Positions 16,719 to 24,505 of a stretch of DNA of 64,000 bases are shown piece by piece. The DNA is from Sunxiuqinia indica (GTDB taxonomy: Bacteria > Bacteroidota > Bacteroidia > Bacteroidales > Prolixibacteraceae): assembly GCF_009847015.1 (NCBI RefSeq), contig NZ_WVEM01000002.1, positions 124,001-188,000 on the forward strand, read 5' to 3'. Below the pieces are notes generated by a model. That model searched no databases. It was not told the DNA's origin and saw nothing but the letters and a program-made list of their open reading frames with translations. Numbering within the stretch: position 1 is the first letter of the stretch; every line of letters starts with the position of its first letter. The position numbers and the translations under genes are program-made.

Positions 16719-17408
16719 TTAGTAATACCTCTGCGTTTTTAAAGTCTCGTAAATCGAAGTGTTCATCAAAAGCAACAGAAAGAGGTAACCAAAATCTTCA
16801 ATTGGGATGGTGAATACCCTCATGTTTAGTATGTGCGCCGGATGATATTCAACAACAGGCAGAGCTGTCAGCACTCCATTGATTATCAGGAAAGGTATCA
16901 ATGTAATGACGTAGGTGAAATAGAATTTCGTTAGGTACTGCTTAAAACGGTTACGAAAAATAACGTAAGCGAGGAATATTCCCGCAAACAGAAAATTAAA
17001 GAAAGTATAAAGCTGCCCACGGTTAAAATAGCTGATTGTTGCGAATAGAATAATTACCCCCAGGCTGATAGCCGCAAACAGGTTTGGGAACTCAATTTTT
17101 GGGATGTACGATTTTAGTACTTCGTAAATAAAAAGACAGGCATACGGCACAACTAGAAAGAACAGCCATTCTTCAATCGGGAGGCCTTGGAAATAATAGC
17201 CTGAAACATACCTGTGGTTAAAACTCCAGATTTCAGCTTTGGTGAATTGAATGTCCCAATAAATGAAAACGGCAGCGGTAATTAAAATAGCAGGAAACAG
17301 ATATTTCCAATTCGTCCAAAAATGTACTTTTTTATCGAAACTTAAAGCCAAAGGAATCGCAATGGTTCCTAGTAATAAACTGGCATAAGTATACTGTTGC
17401 AAATCCAT
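16719..17408 (-). CDS. crtYcd: Lycopene cyclase, fused CrtYc-CrtYd (CarR-domain) type
   Basis: 229 residues, all membrane helices. The heterodimeric-type lycopene cyclase motif occurs twice: GLPIEEWLFF at 75-84 and TIPIEDFGYLF at 200-210. So the c and d halves are fused into one chain, as known in other Bacteroidota. The enzyme closes a beta-ionone ring on one or both ends of lycopene. The ATG follows the crtB stop with no gap, so the two are translationally coupled. With cruF and crtD present for the other end, one-sided cyclisation is inferred. Confidence 0.88.
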   Translation of the reverse strand: MDLQQYTYASLLLGTIAIPLALSFDKKVHFWTNWKYLFPAILITAAVFIYWDIQFTKAEIWSFNHRYVSGYYFQGLPIEEWLFFLVVPYACLFIYEVLKSYIPKIEFPNLFAAISLGVIILFATISYFNRGQLYTFFNFLFAGIFLAYVIFRNRFKQYLTKFYFTYVITLIPFLIINGVLTALPVVEYHPAHILNMRVFTIPIEDFGYLFLLLLMNTSIYETLKTQRYY

Positions 17409-18242
17409 TTACAAAAGGTTAAATGTATTTTTGAAATAGGCGTTTGCCAAAAGATACATTTTTTTTGGGTTCGAAACCCGGTAACGAGTCTTTAATATTT
17501 GCGATGGCTGTGCTCGTTTAATCTTCCGAAATAACCTTATATAGTAGATGTAAGCCAGATAAACTCCAAAACGGACCTCCTTTTTAAGGGCTTTCAGCCC
17601 TTGAAAAGCTTCCGCAAAATCGCGTTCTATTTCGCGTTCTATTTGCGCTTTTGTGTCTTCGTCAAACTGGTTGAAGTCAATGTTTTCAAAATAAATTCGT
17701 CCTTTGTTTTTAAAATCATCCTGAGCATCGCGCAAAAAGTTTACTTTTTGAAATGCTGCTCCCAGCTTACGTGCAGGATTAACCAATTGATCATATTTTT
17801 CTGGTTCGTCGGCATAAAAAACACGCAGGCACATTAATCCAACAGCTTCTGCCGATCCGTAAATGTAGGTTTTTAGCATAATCGGATCATAGGTCGTTTT
17901 ATGCAAATCAAGCTCCATGCTGTAAAGGAAAGCATCAATCAATTCCCGCTCAATATGATAAGTGCGAACAGCTCGTTGAAAACTGTCGAGAATTGGATTG
18001 ATGCTGAACCCTCTCTCTATTGCAATGAACGTTTCTTTCTTAAATTCTTCGAAAATGGTTTCCTGATCCTGCTCAAAAAACGTGTCTACAATCTCATCGG
18101 CATACCGTACAAACCCGTAAATGCTATAAATTGCAGGGCGGTATTTTTTGTTCAGCATGCGCACACCCAGCGAAAAAGATGTGCTGTAATTATGTGTCGT
18201 GATCCGGCTACAGGCGAGATTATTTCTATGATAAATGTCCAT
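17409..18242 (-). CDS. crtB: Phytoene synthase
   Basis: 277 residues. It condenses two geranylgeranyl diphosphates to phytoene. The two Asp-rich Mg-binding motifs are present: RYADEIVDTF (about 46-55) and NFLRDAQDDFKNKGRIYF (about 168-185). The YGSAEAVGLMC segment is at about 128. The start codon lies inside the last 17 nt of crtI, so crtI, crtB and the lycopene cyclase form a tightly coupled operon. The prenyl donor enzyme CrtE is not in the window and must be encoded elsewhere. Confidence 0.93.
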   Translation of the reverse strand: MDIYHRNNLACSRITTHNYSTSFSLGVRMLNKKYRPAIYSIYGFVRYADEIVDTFFEQDQETIFEEFKKETFIAIERGFSINPILDSFQRAVRTYHIERELIDAFLYSMELDLHKTTYDPIMLKTYIYGSAEAVGLMCLRVFYADEPEKYDQLVNPARKLGAAFQKVNFLRDAQDDFKNKGRIYFENIDFNQFDEDTKAQIEREIERDFAEAFQGLKALKKEVRFGVYLAYIYYIRLFRKIKRAQPSQILKTRYRVSNPKKMYLLANAYFKNTFNLL

Positions 18243-19710
18243 GGTCTTTCAGTATTCGTTCGGTTACTAGTCTTGAGCTTATTACAGTCATTGGCAGTCC
18301 GGTTCCGGGAACCGTTGATGCCCCTGTGTAGTATAGGTTTTTGAATTCTTCATCTTTGTTTGATGGGCGGAAACCACCCACTTGATTCAAATCGTGAGCA
18401 AGGCCGAGGCCACTGCCCTGATACAAATTAAAAGTGCTTTCCCACTGCTTGGGAGTATAGATGGTTTCCGATTCGATATGCTTCGCAAAATTGAATCCGG
18501 TACGTTCGCCCATGTCTGCTATAATTGCATCGGCAATATCTTCGGCATCATCCCAGTCCGTTTTGTACCGAAGATCGGGCACCGGACAAAGAATGAAAAC
18601 ACTTTCTTTGCCTTTCGGAGCATAGCTTGGGTTGTGCATCGACTGGATATTCACATAGTAATAGGGCTTGTCCAGTTTGATGCTGTTCTTAAAAATTTTA
18701 TTGGCATACTCTTTAAAGTTTCTCCGCAGAAAGTAATTGTGATGGTACATCCCGGTCACTTTAGTATCCAACCCCAAGTAGATAGTTAGCGGCGCCAAGG
18801 TCCATTTTTTCTGATCCAATTTTGCAGGCGCATATTTTTTTCGGTTCATCACGTTACCTCTAAATGCGGCAGCATCAGCATTCACCACAAAAACATCAGC
18901 TTCCCATTTCTTTCCACTTTTATCATAGAAAGCTGTCAGCTGCTTATTTGTCTTTTCAAAATGGTCAATCTCTATGCTATAGTGCATTTTAACACCTCTC
19001 TTTTTGAGTTCTTCAACCATGCCTTCCACAATTTTGTACATACCTCCTTTTACGTTGTAGTAGCCATCGTGCACCAGTTCGGTATAGTTGAGCATGGAAT
19101 AGACAGCTGGCGTATCGAAAGGCGTAGCACCCAGGAAAAACCCCACCAATGAGAAAATCACTTTGACCTCAAACGAATCGAAGTTTTTCTCCATTTCCCG
19201 CCACATTGAGTAAAACATTTTTGGAGCATGTTTAATTGGTACGCGGGTTAATTGTAATAGGTAGGAGAGTAAACTGTCAAAGTTTTGTTTGATGACGATA
19301 TGTTCTGTGTCGTGAAAGATCTCGCCCGCTGATTTTAGAAAACGTCGGATTTTACGTTCCAAATCCGGTTCCACATTCTGAAATTCTTCTGCTAGCTTTT
19401 TTAGATCTTTATAAATTAAGTATGATCTTTCGTCTCCTTCAAAATGAACTGAATACAGTGGATCCAGTTCGACGAATTCAAAAGGCATTTTTATTTTGCA
19501 GTAATCTGCAAGTTCCTTAAATTCATAGCTCATACTAAAAAAGGTAGGAGCCATGTCGAACTTAAACCCATCTTTCTCCAGTAAATTTAATCTCCCCCCC
19601 GGGCGATGGTATTTTTCTACCATCTCTACCTCGTATCCATCTGTTGTAAGTCTTAGTGCGGTGGATAGTCCGGCAAGTCCTGTTCCTACAATAAGTGCCT
19701 TTTTTTTCAT
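18226..19710 (-). CDS. crtI: Phytoene desaturase
   Basis: 494 residues. The N-terminal FAD-binding Rossmann motif VGTGLAGLSTALRL is at residues 8-21, followed by EKYHRPGGRLNLLEKDGFKFDM. The C-terminal dinucleotide-binding signature appears as LYYTGASTVPGTGLPMTVIS (about 462-481), the CrtI hallmark. It introduces four double bases-pair equivalents of unsaturation into phytoene, giving lycopene, using FAD. It is the first gene of the minus-strand half of the cluster, with a -7 element 32 nt upstream, and is divergent from crtD. Confidence 0.92.
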   Translation of the reverse strand: MKKKALIVGTGLAGLSTALRLTTDGYEVEMVEKYHRPGGRLNLLEKDGFKFDMAPTFFSMSYEFKELADYCKIKMPFEFVELDPLYSVHFEGDERSYLIYKDLKKLAEEFQNVEPDLERKIRRFLKSAGEIFHDTEHIVIKQNFDSLLSYLLQLTRVPIKHAPKMFYSMWREMEKNFDSFEVKVIFSLVGFFLGATPFDTPAVYSMLNYTELVHDGYYNVKGGMYKIVEGMVEELKKRGVKMHYSIEIDHFEKTNKQLTAFYDKSGKKWEADVFVVNADAAAFRGNVMNRKKYAPAKLDQKKWTLAPLTIYLGLDTKVTGMYHHNYFLRRNFKEYANKIFKNSIKLDKPYYYVNIQSMHNPSYAPKGKESVFILCPVPDLRYKTDWDDAEDIADAIIADMGERTGFNFAKHIESETIYTPKQWESTFNLYQGSGLGLAHDLNQVGGFRPSNKDEEFKNLYYTGASTVPGTGLPMTVISSRLVTERILKDHGHLS

Positions 19711-19741
19711 CTTTGTTCAATAAATTACCTATACACTTAAA

Positions 19742-19749
19742 CAAAAATA
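19742..19749 (-). promoter_or_regulatory. Predicted -7 element for the crtI-crtB-cyclase operon (TATTTTTG)
   Basis: Reverse complement of CAAAAATA, an exact TAnnTTTG match in the 94-nt gap between crtI and crtD. No -7 match was found on the plus strand for crtD. Confidence 0.5.
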
Positions 19750-19804
19750 ACGCAAAATGTTTTAGATTAGATGAAGATTTTTTTCAGTAACCAGATTTAA
19801 AAAC

Positions 19805-21280
19805 ATGAAACAAAGGAAATTGAATGGCATTGTGATTGGATCAGGGGTTGCCGGTTTGGCTGCTGCCATTCGCTTAGCTCGCTTAGGTTATGTCGTGCAT
19901 GTTTTTGAACAGGCTGCAACTCCAGGAGGAAAAGTCAACGAATTTCGTCAAGATGGCTTTCGTTTCGATATGGGACCGTCGTTATTTACCTTGCCTCATT
20001 TAGTAGATGAATTGCTTGATGAGGATTTAAAATTCAAGTACCGAAAACTAGATGTGGTAACAAAATACTTTTTTGAAGATGGAACAAGATTGTCGGCTTT
20101 CGCTGATGTCGATAAATTTGCTCGTGAGGTTGAGGCAAAAACGCAAGTTTCGGAAAAGAAGATAGTTGCTTATTTAAAGCATGCGGCAATGGTTTATCAA
20201 CTTACAGCGCCAATATTCATATTCAATTCCTTTCATCGACTTTCAAAATTGCTGACTTGGGACAATTTTCTGAAGCTGTTTCAATTTGTCCGGCTTAAGG
20301 CTTTTTCAACACTTCACAAGCTTAACGAAGAGTCTTTTAAAGATCCGCGAATCGTTCAGTTGTTTGATCGCTATGCCACTTACAATGGTTCAAACCCCTA
20401 CAAAACACCGGGGACAATGAGTGTTATTTCTCATTTGGAACACAGTCTGGGCGCTTTTTTTCCTGCTCACGGAATGTATCAAATTACGAGTTCGTTAGTG
20501 GAACAGGCGAAACGACTGGGAGTTAATTTTCATTTCAATACGCCGGTTGAAAAAGTACTGGTGGAGCAAAAGCGTTTGAAAGGAGTGGTGGTAAAAGGCG
20601 AAACTAAAACTTGCCATGTTTTGATTAGCGATGTGGATATTCATCAGTTTTATTCGGACTTGTTACCCGATAAAAGGCGATTGGCTCGAATTGAAAAAGC
20701 GGAGCGCTCTTCTTCGGCCCTAATTTTTTATTGGGGAATGAAAAAGCGTTTTGACCAATTGGATTTGCACAATATTTTTTTTAGTCGTGATTACGAAAAG
20801 GAATTTTCGTACTTGTTTGATCGAAAAGAAATTACAACTGATCCGACAATTTATGTGTTTATCAGTAGTAAGGAGAATCCGGACGATGCTCCTGACGAGA
20901 TGGAAAATTGGTTTGTAATGGTTAATGCCCCCGAAAATGTGGGGCAAGATTGGGAGAGGCTAAAGTTGGAGACACGAAGAAATGTTTTATCAAAATTGAA
21001 TCAGTTACTGGGAGAAGACCTGGAAAGTCAGATTCTTTTTGAAAAGACGTTGGATCCGGTAAAAATCGAAGATCGAACCGGTTCGTTTCAGGGGGCGATG
21101 TATGGACCAAGTTCAAACAGTTCGTTTTCAGCGTTCAATCGGCATCCGAATTTCAGGCGCGATTTGAAAGATATTTATTTTGTGGGTGGAAGTGTGCACC
21201 CGGGGGGCGGAATTCCCTTGTGTTTATCATCAGCAAAAATAGTTGCCGAGATGGTTGAAGAAAAGCTAAAAATAAGATGA
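19805..21280 (+). CDS. crtD: CrtD-type carotenoid 3,4-desaturase
   Basis: 491 residues, a paralog of CrtI with its own FAD motif (IGSGVAGLAAAIRLARLG, residues 11-28), GGKVNEFRQDGFRFDMGPSL (about 44-63) and the C-terminal FVGGSVHPGGGIPLCLSSAK (about 459-478). The HPGGGIPL form is typical of CrtD and related desaturases. In the myxol/flexixanthin route it inserts the 3',4' double bond next to a 1'-hydroxyl. Its placement directly upstream of cruF (4-nt ATGA overlap) supports this role over a second phytoene desaturase. Confidence 0.82.
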   Translation: MKQRKLNGIVIGSGVAGLAAAIRLARLGYVVHVFEQAATPGGKVNEFRQDGFRFDMGPSLFTLPHLVDELLDEDLKFKYRKLDVVTKYFFEDGTRLSAFADVDKFAREVEAKTQVSEKKIVAYLKHAAMVYQLTAPIFIFNSFHRLSKLLTWDNFLKLFQFVRLKAFSTLHKLNEESFKDPRIVQLFDRYATYNGSNPYKTPGTMSVISHLEHSLGAFFPAHGMYQITSSLVEQAKRLGVNFHFNTPVEKVLVEQKRLKGVVVKGETKTCHVLISDVDIHQFYSDLLPDKRRLARIEKAERSSSALIFYWGMKKRFDQLDLHNIFFSRDYEKEFSYLFDRKEITTDPTIYVFISSKENPDDAPDEMENWFVMVNAPENVGQDWERLKLETRRNVLSKLNQLLGEDLESQILFEKTLDPVKIEDRTGSFQGAMYGPSSNSSFSAFNRHPNFRRDLKDIYFVGGSVHPGGGIPLCLSSAKIVAEMVEEKLKIR

Positions 21281-21921
21281 TTGAAAATCCTAAAATCATA
21301 AAGTCAGTCAAAGTAATTCTCGGTATTCTTTATCTGGTTGGGATCGTTGGCTTTTCATTCGATGAAACTTATCCGATTTTTGTTAGTCTGACTTCTTTCA
21401 ATTTATTATTGACAACTATTTTATTGTTCGTTTTTCATCAACAGTGGACTTTTAGAGTAGGAATTATTTTCCTGACAATAAGCTTGCTCGGATTTTTAGC
21501 CGAAATGATTGGCGTAAATACGCAACTGCTTTTTGGTCAGTATACTTATGGGAGAGCTTTGGGCCTTCAACTAAATAATACCCCTTTGCTGATTGGTGCG
21601 AACTGGCTGCTTTTATCATACTGCATTTTTGCTCTTTTAAGCCGTATTAGTCATCGATGGTTTTTCCCATTTCTCGGGGCTTTGTTGATGGTTGGGTTTG
21701 ATTTTGTGATGGAGCCGGTAGCCACTGCTTTGAAAATGTGGGAGTGGCAAACTGAACAAATTCCGCTTAAAAACTATTTAGATTGGTACTTGGTGTCGTT
21801 ATTAATTTTTTCGCTGATGCGAGCCGGGAAACTGCAGGTAGAGAATAAATTGGCTATTTGGATATTCTTCCTGCAATTAGCCTTTTTCATGAGCTTAAAT
21901 TTGACATTAAACTTAATTTGA
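21277..21921 (+). CDS. cruF: Carotenoid 1,2-hydratase, CruF family
   Basis: 214 residues with about six membrane helices. Conserved polar motifs of the CruF family lie between helices: LAEMIGVNTQLLFGQYTYG (about 74-92) and FDFVMEPVATALKMWEW (about 146-162). It adds water across the 1',2' double bond of the acyclic psi end, giving the tertiary 1'-hydroxyl. It overlaps crtD by ATGA and crtW by one base (TGATG), so translation of all three is coupled. Confidence 0.85.
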   Translation: MIENPKIIKSVKVILGILYLVGIVGFSFDETYPIFVSLTSFNLLLTTILLFVFHQQWTFRVGIIFLTISLLGFLAEMIGVNTQLLFGQYTYGRALGLQLNNTPLLIGANWLLLSYCIFALLSRISHRWFFPFLGALLMVGFDFVMEPVATALKMWEWQTEQIPLKNYLDWYLVSLLIFSLMRAGKLQVENKLAIWIFFLQLAFFMSLNLTLNLI

Positions 21922-22619
21922 TGGGCGTTTTTGTTGCCATAGTTGTTATTGCTTGTTGGCTGGTTCATTTGGTTTATTGCTTGCTCTTTTTGCAGGTCGA
22001 TGGTGGATCAGTTTGGACATACTTACATGTGATTATTCAAGCATACTTGTATACCGGATTGTTTATTACCGGACACGATGCGATGCACGGTTTAATCAGC
22101 AATAAAATGAAAGTCAACAACATTTTCGGCTGGATGTCATCGTTGCTTTTTGCAGGGCTTTCTTACCAAAAATTGAGGAAGAACCATTATTTGCATCATC
22201 AGTTTCCGGCAACAGAGAAGGATCCGGACTATTATATCAAGTCGCAGAACTTTTTCGTTTGGTGGTTTATGTTTTTGAAACGCTATGCAACCATTTGGCA
22301 GTTCTTGTTTATGGCTGTGGCTTTTAATCTTTTAAAAATTTGGTTTGAACCAGATCAATTGATTGTTTATTGGATTATTCCGGCAATATTGGCTACTTTT
22401 CAGTTGTTTTTTGTTGGAACATTCTTGCCACATCGAAAACCACATCAGGAAAAAATGGAGCCGCATAAGGCACGCAGCCAGAGAGGACCACATTGGTGGG
22501 CCATGTTAAGTTGTTATTTTTTTGGTTATCACTGGGAGCATCATGAAGTTCCTCGTATTCCCTGGTGGCAGTTGTACAAGGAGAAAAACAAGTTGAAAAT
22601 GAACGAAGACAGGATTTAA
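21921..22619 (+). CDS. crtW: CrtW-type carotenoid 4-ketolase (fatty acid desaturase superfamily)
   Basis: 232 residues from the ATG at 21921, which overlaps the cruF stop; an earlier ATG at 21858 lies inside cruF and is unlikely. Three histidine clusters of membrane di-iron oxygenases are present: GHDAMHGLI (51-59), KNHYLHHQFPATEKDPDYY (about 87-105) and HWEHHEVPRIPWWQLY (about 203-218). The spacing and the final HHEVPxxPWW are the CrtW pattern and not CrtZ. It oxidises C-4 of the beta ring to a ketone. No CrtZ hydroxylase is present in the window. Confidence 0.83.
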   Translation: MGVFVAIVVIACWLVHLVYCLLFLQVDGGSVWTYLHVIIQAYLYTGLFITGHDAMHGLISNKMKVNNIFGWMSSLLFAGLSYQKLRKNHYLHHQFPATEKDPDYYIKSQNFFVWWFMFLKRYATIWQFLFMAVAFNLLKIWFEPDQLIVYWIIPAILATFQLFFVGTFLPHRKPHQEKMEPHKARSQRGPHWWAMLSCYFFGYHWEHHEVPRIPWWQLYKEKNKLKMNEDRI

Positions 22620-22620
22620 T

Positions 22621-23355
22621 ATGCAGAAAATAGGACTCTTGATTTTTGGGTTAGTGCTTTTCGTTGGGCTCACCTCTTGTGGGCAAACGTCACTCGAAAA
22701 GGCACGTTGCCAGCTAAAGAAGACATACATTAAGGGAGATATGGAAACCTGGGAACAACATATCCAAAAAATGGAGAAAGAGTCTGATGGTTCGCTGGAA
22801 TGGCAGCTTGAAATATTGATGGCCAGATACGGTTTGATTGGTTATTATTTGGGGAATGACAAAAAAGAAAGCGCTAAGGAAATGCACGAAACTGCTGAGG
22901 AAATGCTGGATCAGGCGATTGCCAAATTCCCCGATTCCCCAAAGTTATATTGTATTCAAACGGCCTTTTACGGATTCCGAATTGCCTTTTCAATTTTTAA
23001 TGCTCCCCTTGTTTTACCCAAATTGCAGAAAAGCCTAAAGATGGCTCAAGATCTCAATTCAAACGAGCCTTTTCTGTGGTTGGAAAAAGGCAACCAGTTA
23101 TTTAATCGTCCCAAGGCTTTTGGTGGAGATAAAGTGCAGGCAATCGAAGATTACCAAAAGGCGCTCGATCTTTTTCAAGACGATGAAATGGCCGAGTGTA
23201 GTTGGATTCCTGTTTTGCTTCAGGCGCTTATCGTAAAAGCCTATTACCAAACAGAACAAACGGAAGCTTATCAGGCATCCCGTCAACAATTAGAAAAAAA
23301 GTACGGGCGAATGACGTGGCTTGACCACTTTGTAAGCTCCAGCATTCTGGACTAA
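22621..23355 (+). CDS. Lipoprotein with TPR-like helices, last gene of the carotenoid operon
   Basis: 244 residues. A type II signal peptide ends in GLTSCGQTS (Cys at 20), so the protein is lipid-anchored. The rest is helical with TPR-like spacing, including EMLDQAIAKFPDSPKLYCIQ and LEKGNQLFNRPKAFGGDKV then AIEDYQKALDLF. It faintly resembles TatT-like TPR lipoproteins. It begins 1 nt after the crtW stop and is surely co-transcribed. No pigment-related role is known to me. It could be a scaffold, an export factor for carotenoid or an unrelated gene captured by the operon. It ends 6 nt from the convergent SRPBCC gene. Confidence 0.7.
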   Translation: MQKIGLLIFGLVLFVGLTSCGQTSLEKARCQLKKTYIKGDMETWEQHIQKMEKESDGSLEWQLEILMARYGLIGYYLGNDKKESAKEMHETAEEMLDQAIAKFPDSPKLYCIQTAFYGFRIAFSIFNAPLVLPKLQKSLKMAQDLNSNEPFLWLEKGNQLFNRPKAFGGDKVQAIEDYQKALDLFQDDEMAECSWIPVLLQALIVKAYYQTEQTEAYQASRQQLEKKYGRMTWLDHFVSSSILD

Positions 23356-23361
23356 AACTCA

Positions 23362-24363
23362 TCACCTCACCGGATAATAAATTGCTGTTACCCATTTTGA
23401 TACATCCGGTTCTTTCTGCGGATCGGTCAGGTATTTTTCCATCGGACTGCCAACAAGCTCAAAGCCATTTTCGACTATCCAGTTTTGTATAAATTGATGT
23501 GTTTCACCCAGCGTCTCGTGCGATCCAAAATGATCTGCCGTGGCATATTTTTTAGCGGGCATGATTCCCGAAATGATATCGCCATTGGTTTCAGTTTTAT
23601 ACTCAACAGGAATCCCACATTCCAAATCAATCATTGTTCCATCAATCTTATGGTAGATCGCATAAGGAGTATCCGTCATCATTAAGTCATTATTATCAAT
23701 GAAATTCGATAGCTTTCCGTACATCACTCCCATTTGGGTTGAAGTGTTTTCAAATTGAATGTTGCTACGCATACTCACGTAATTAAACTCAGGAACAGTC
23801 ACTATTTCAACGATGGGTCTCCCTTCCTGGACAATGGTTTCAGAGACAACACCCAGGTTCTCAATTCCTTTCTCAAAATCTTTCCCGAGCATCGAATCAA
23901 ACATCAAACCCATCCAGCGGTCAGCCGGGTTATTGCCCAAATCTATGTCAAATCCCCAGGTAACTTTCGTGCCTTTTCCTACCTCTTCAAATAAAAAATA
24001 GCCTGAAGATGTTCCCTTTTCCATAAAATCCATTTCTGTCGCAATCGAATCGTAGGGCTCCGAAGCTGTAATGGTCAATCTCCCCGAGCCAACGTTAGAA
24101 TTTTCACTTTCCCAAGTATAAGCAGCGCCTTCTCCGACCCCCGTATTTTCAAATTCAACTTTCATTTCCGGATCAATTTGGTTCCATACAGCCCATTTTT
24201 CCCAGGTATGCAAGTTATTAACCTGATTGAAAACAACTTTGGGGGGAGCTTCAATTGTACCGCTTCGTTCAACATGAACCTGACGGGGTAAAAAAAACGC
24301 GACTATTACTAATGCAAGGGCGACGATAAGTAAGCCGATTAGAAAATTTTTTAACTTTTTCAT
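23362..24363 (-). CDS. Membrane-anchored SRPBCC domain fused to GyrI-like effector-binding domain
   Basis: 333 residues from the ATG at 24363 (MKKLKNFLIGLLIVALALVI). A single N-terminal membrane anchor (residues 5-27) is followed by a polyketide-cyclase/SRPBCC small-molecule pocket (about 30-165; IEAPPKVVFNQVNNLHTWEKW is its opening). After a linker comes a GyrI-like/AraC effector-binding fold (about 170-333), ending FVGSPMEKYLTDP-type then SKWVTAIYYPV, the usual GyrI end. Both domains bind hydrophobic ligands in other proteins. No DNA-binding part is present, so this is a ligand-binding or enzyme-like protein facing the periplasm. The same fusion is known in Bacteroidota, with no proven substrate. 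Confidence 0.75.
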   Translation of the reverse strand: MKKLKNFLIGLLIVALALVIVAFFLPRQVHVERSGTIEAPPKVVFNQVNNLHTWEKWAVWNQIDPEMKVEFENTGVGEGAAYTWESENSNVGSGRLTITASEPYDSIATEMDFMEKGTSSGYFLFEEVGKGTKVTWGFDIDLGNNPADRWMGLMFDSMLGKDFEKGIENLGVVSETIVQEGRPIVEIVTVPEFNYVSMRSNIQFENTSTQMGVMYGKLSNFIDNNDLMMTDTPYAIYHKIDGTMIDLECGIPVEYKTETNGDIISGIMPAKKYATADHFGSHETLGETHQFIQNWIVENGFELVGSPMEKYLTDPQKEPDVSKWVTAIYYPVR

Positions 24364-24505
24364 AGTGAAAATTCTAAGTTTGGACAATGATGTGATTTGA
24401 CACTCAATATACAAAAATCATTGGGTGATGTAAACAGTTCGATAATTTAAACTTTGGTAGGTCGGCAGAGAATGATCAGATTTCCGGATTTGACCAGAAG
24501 AAAGT

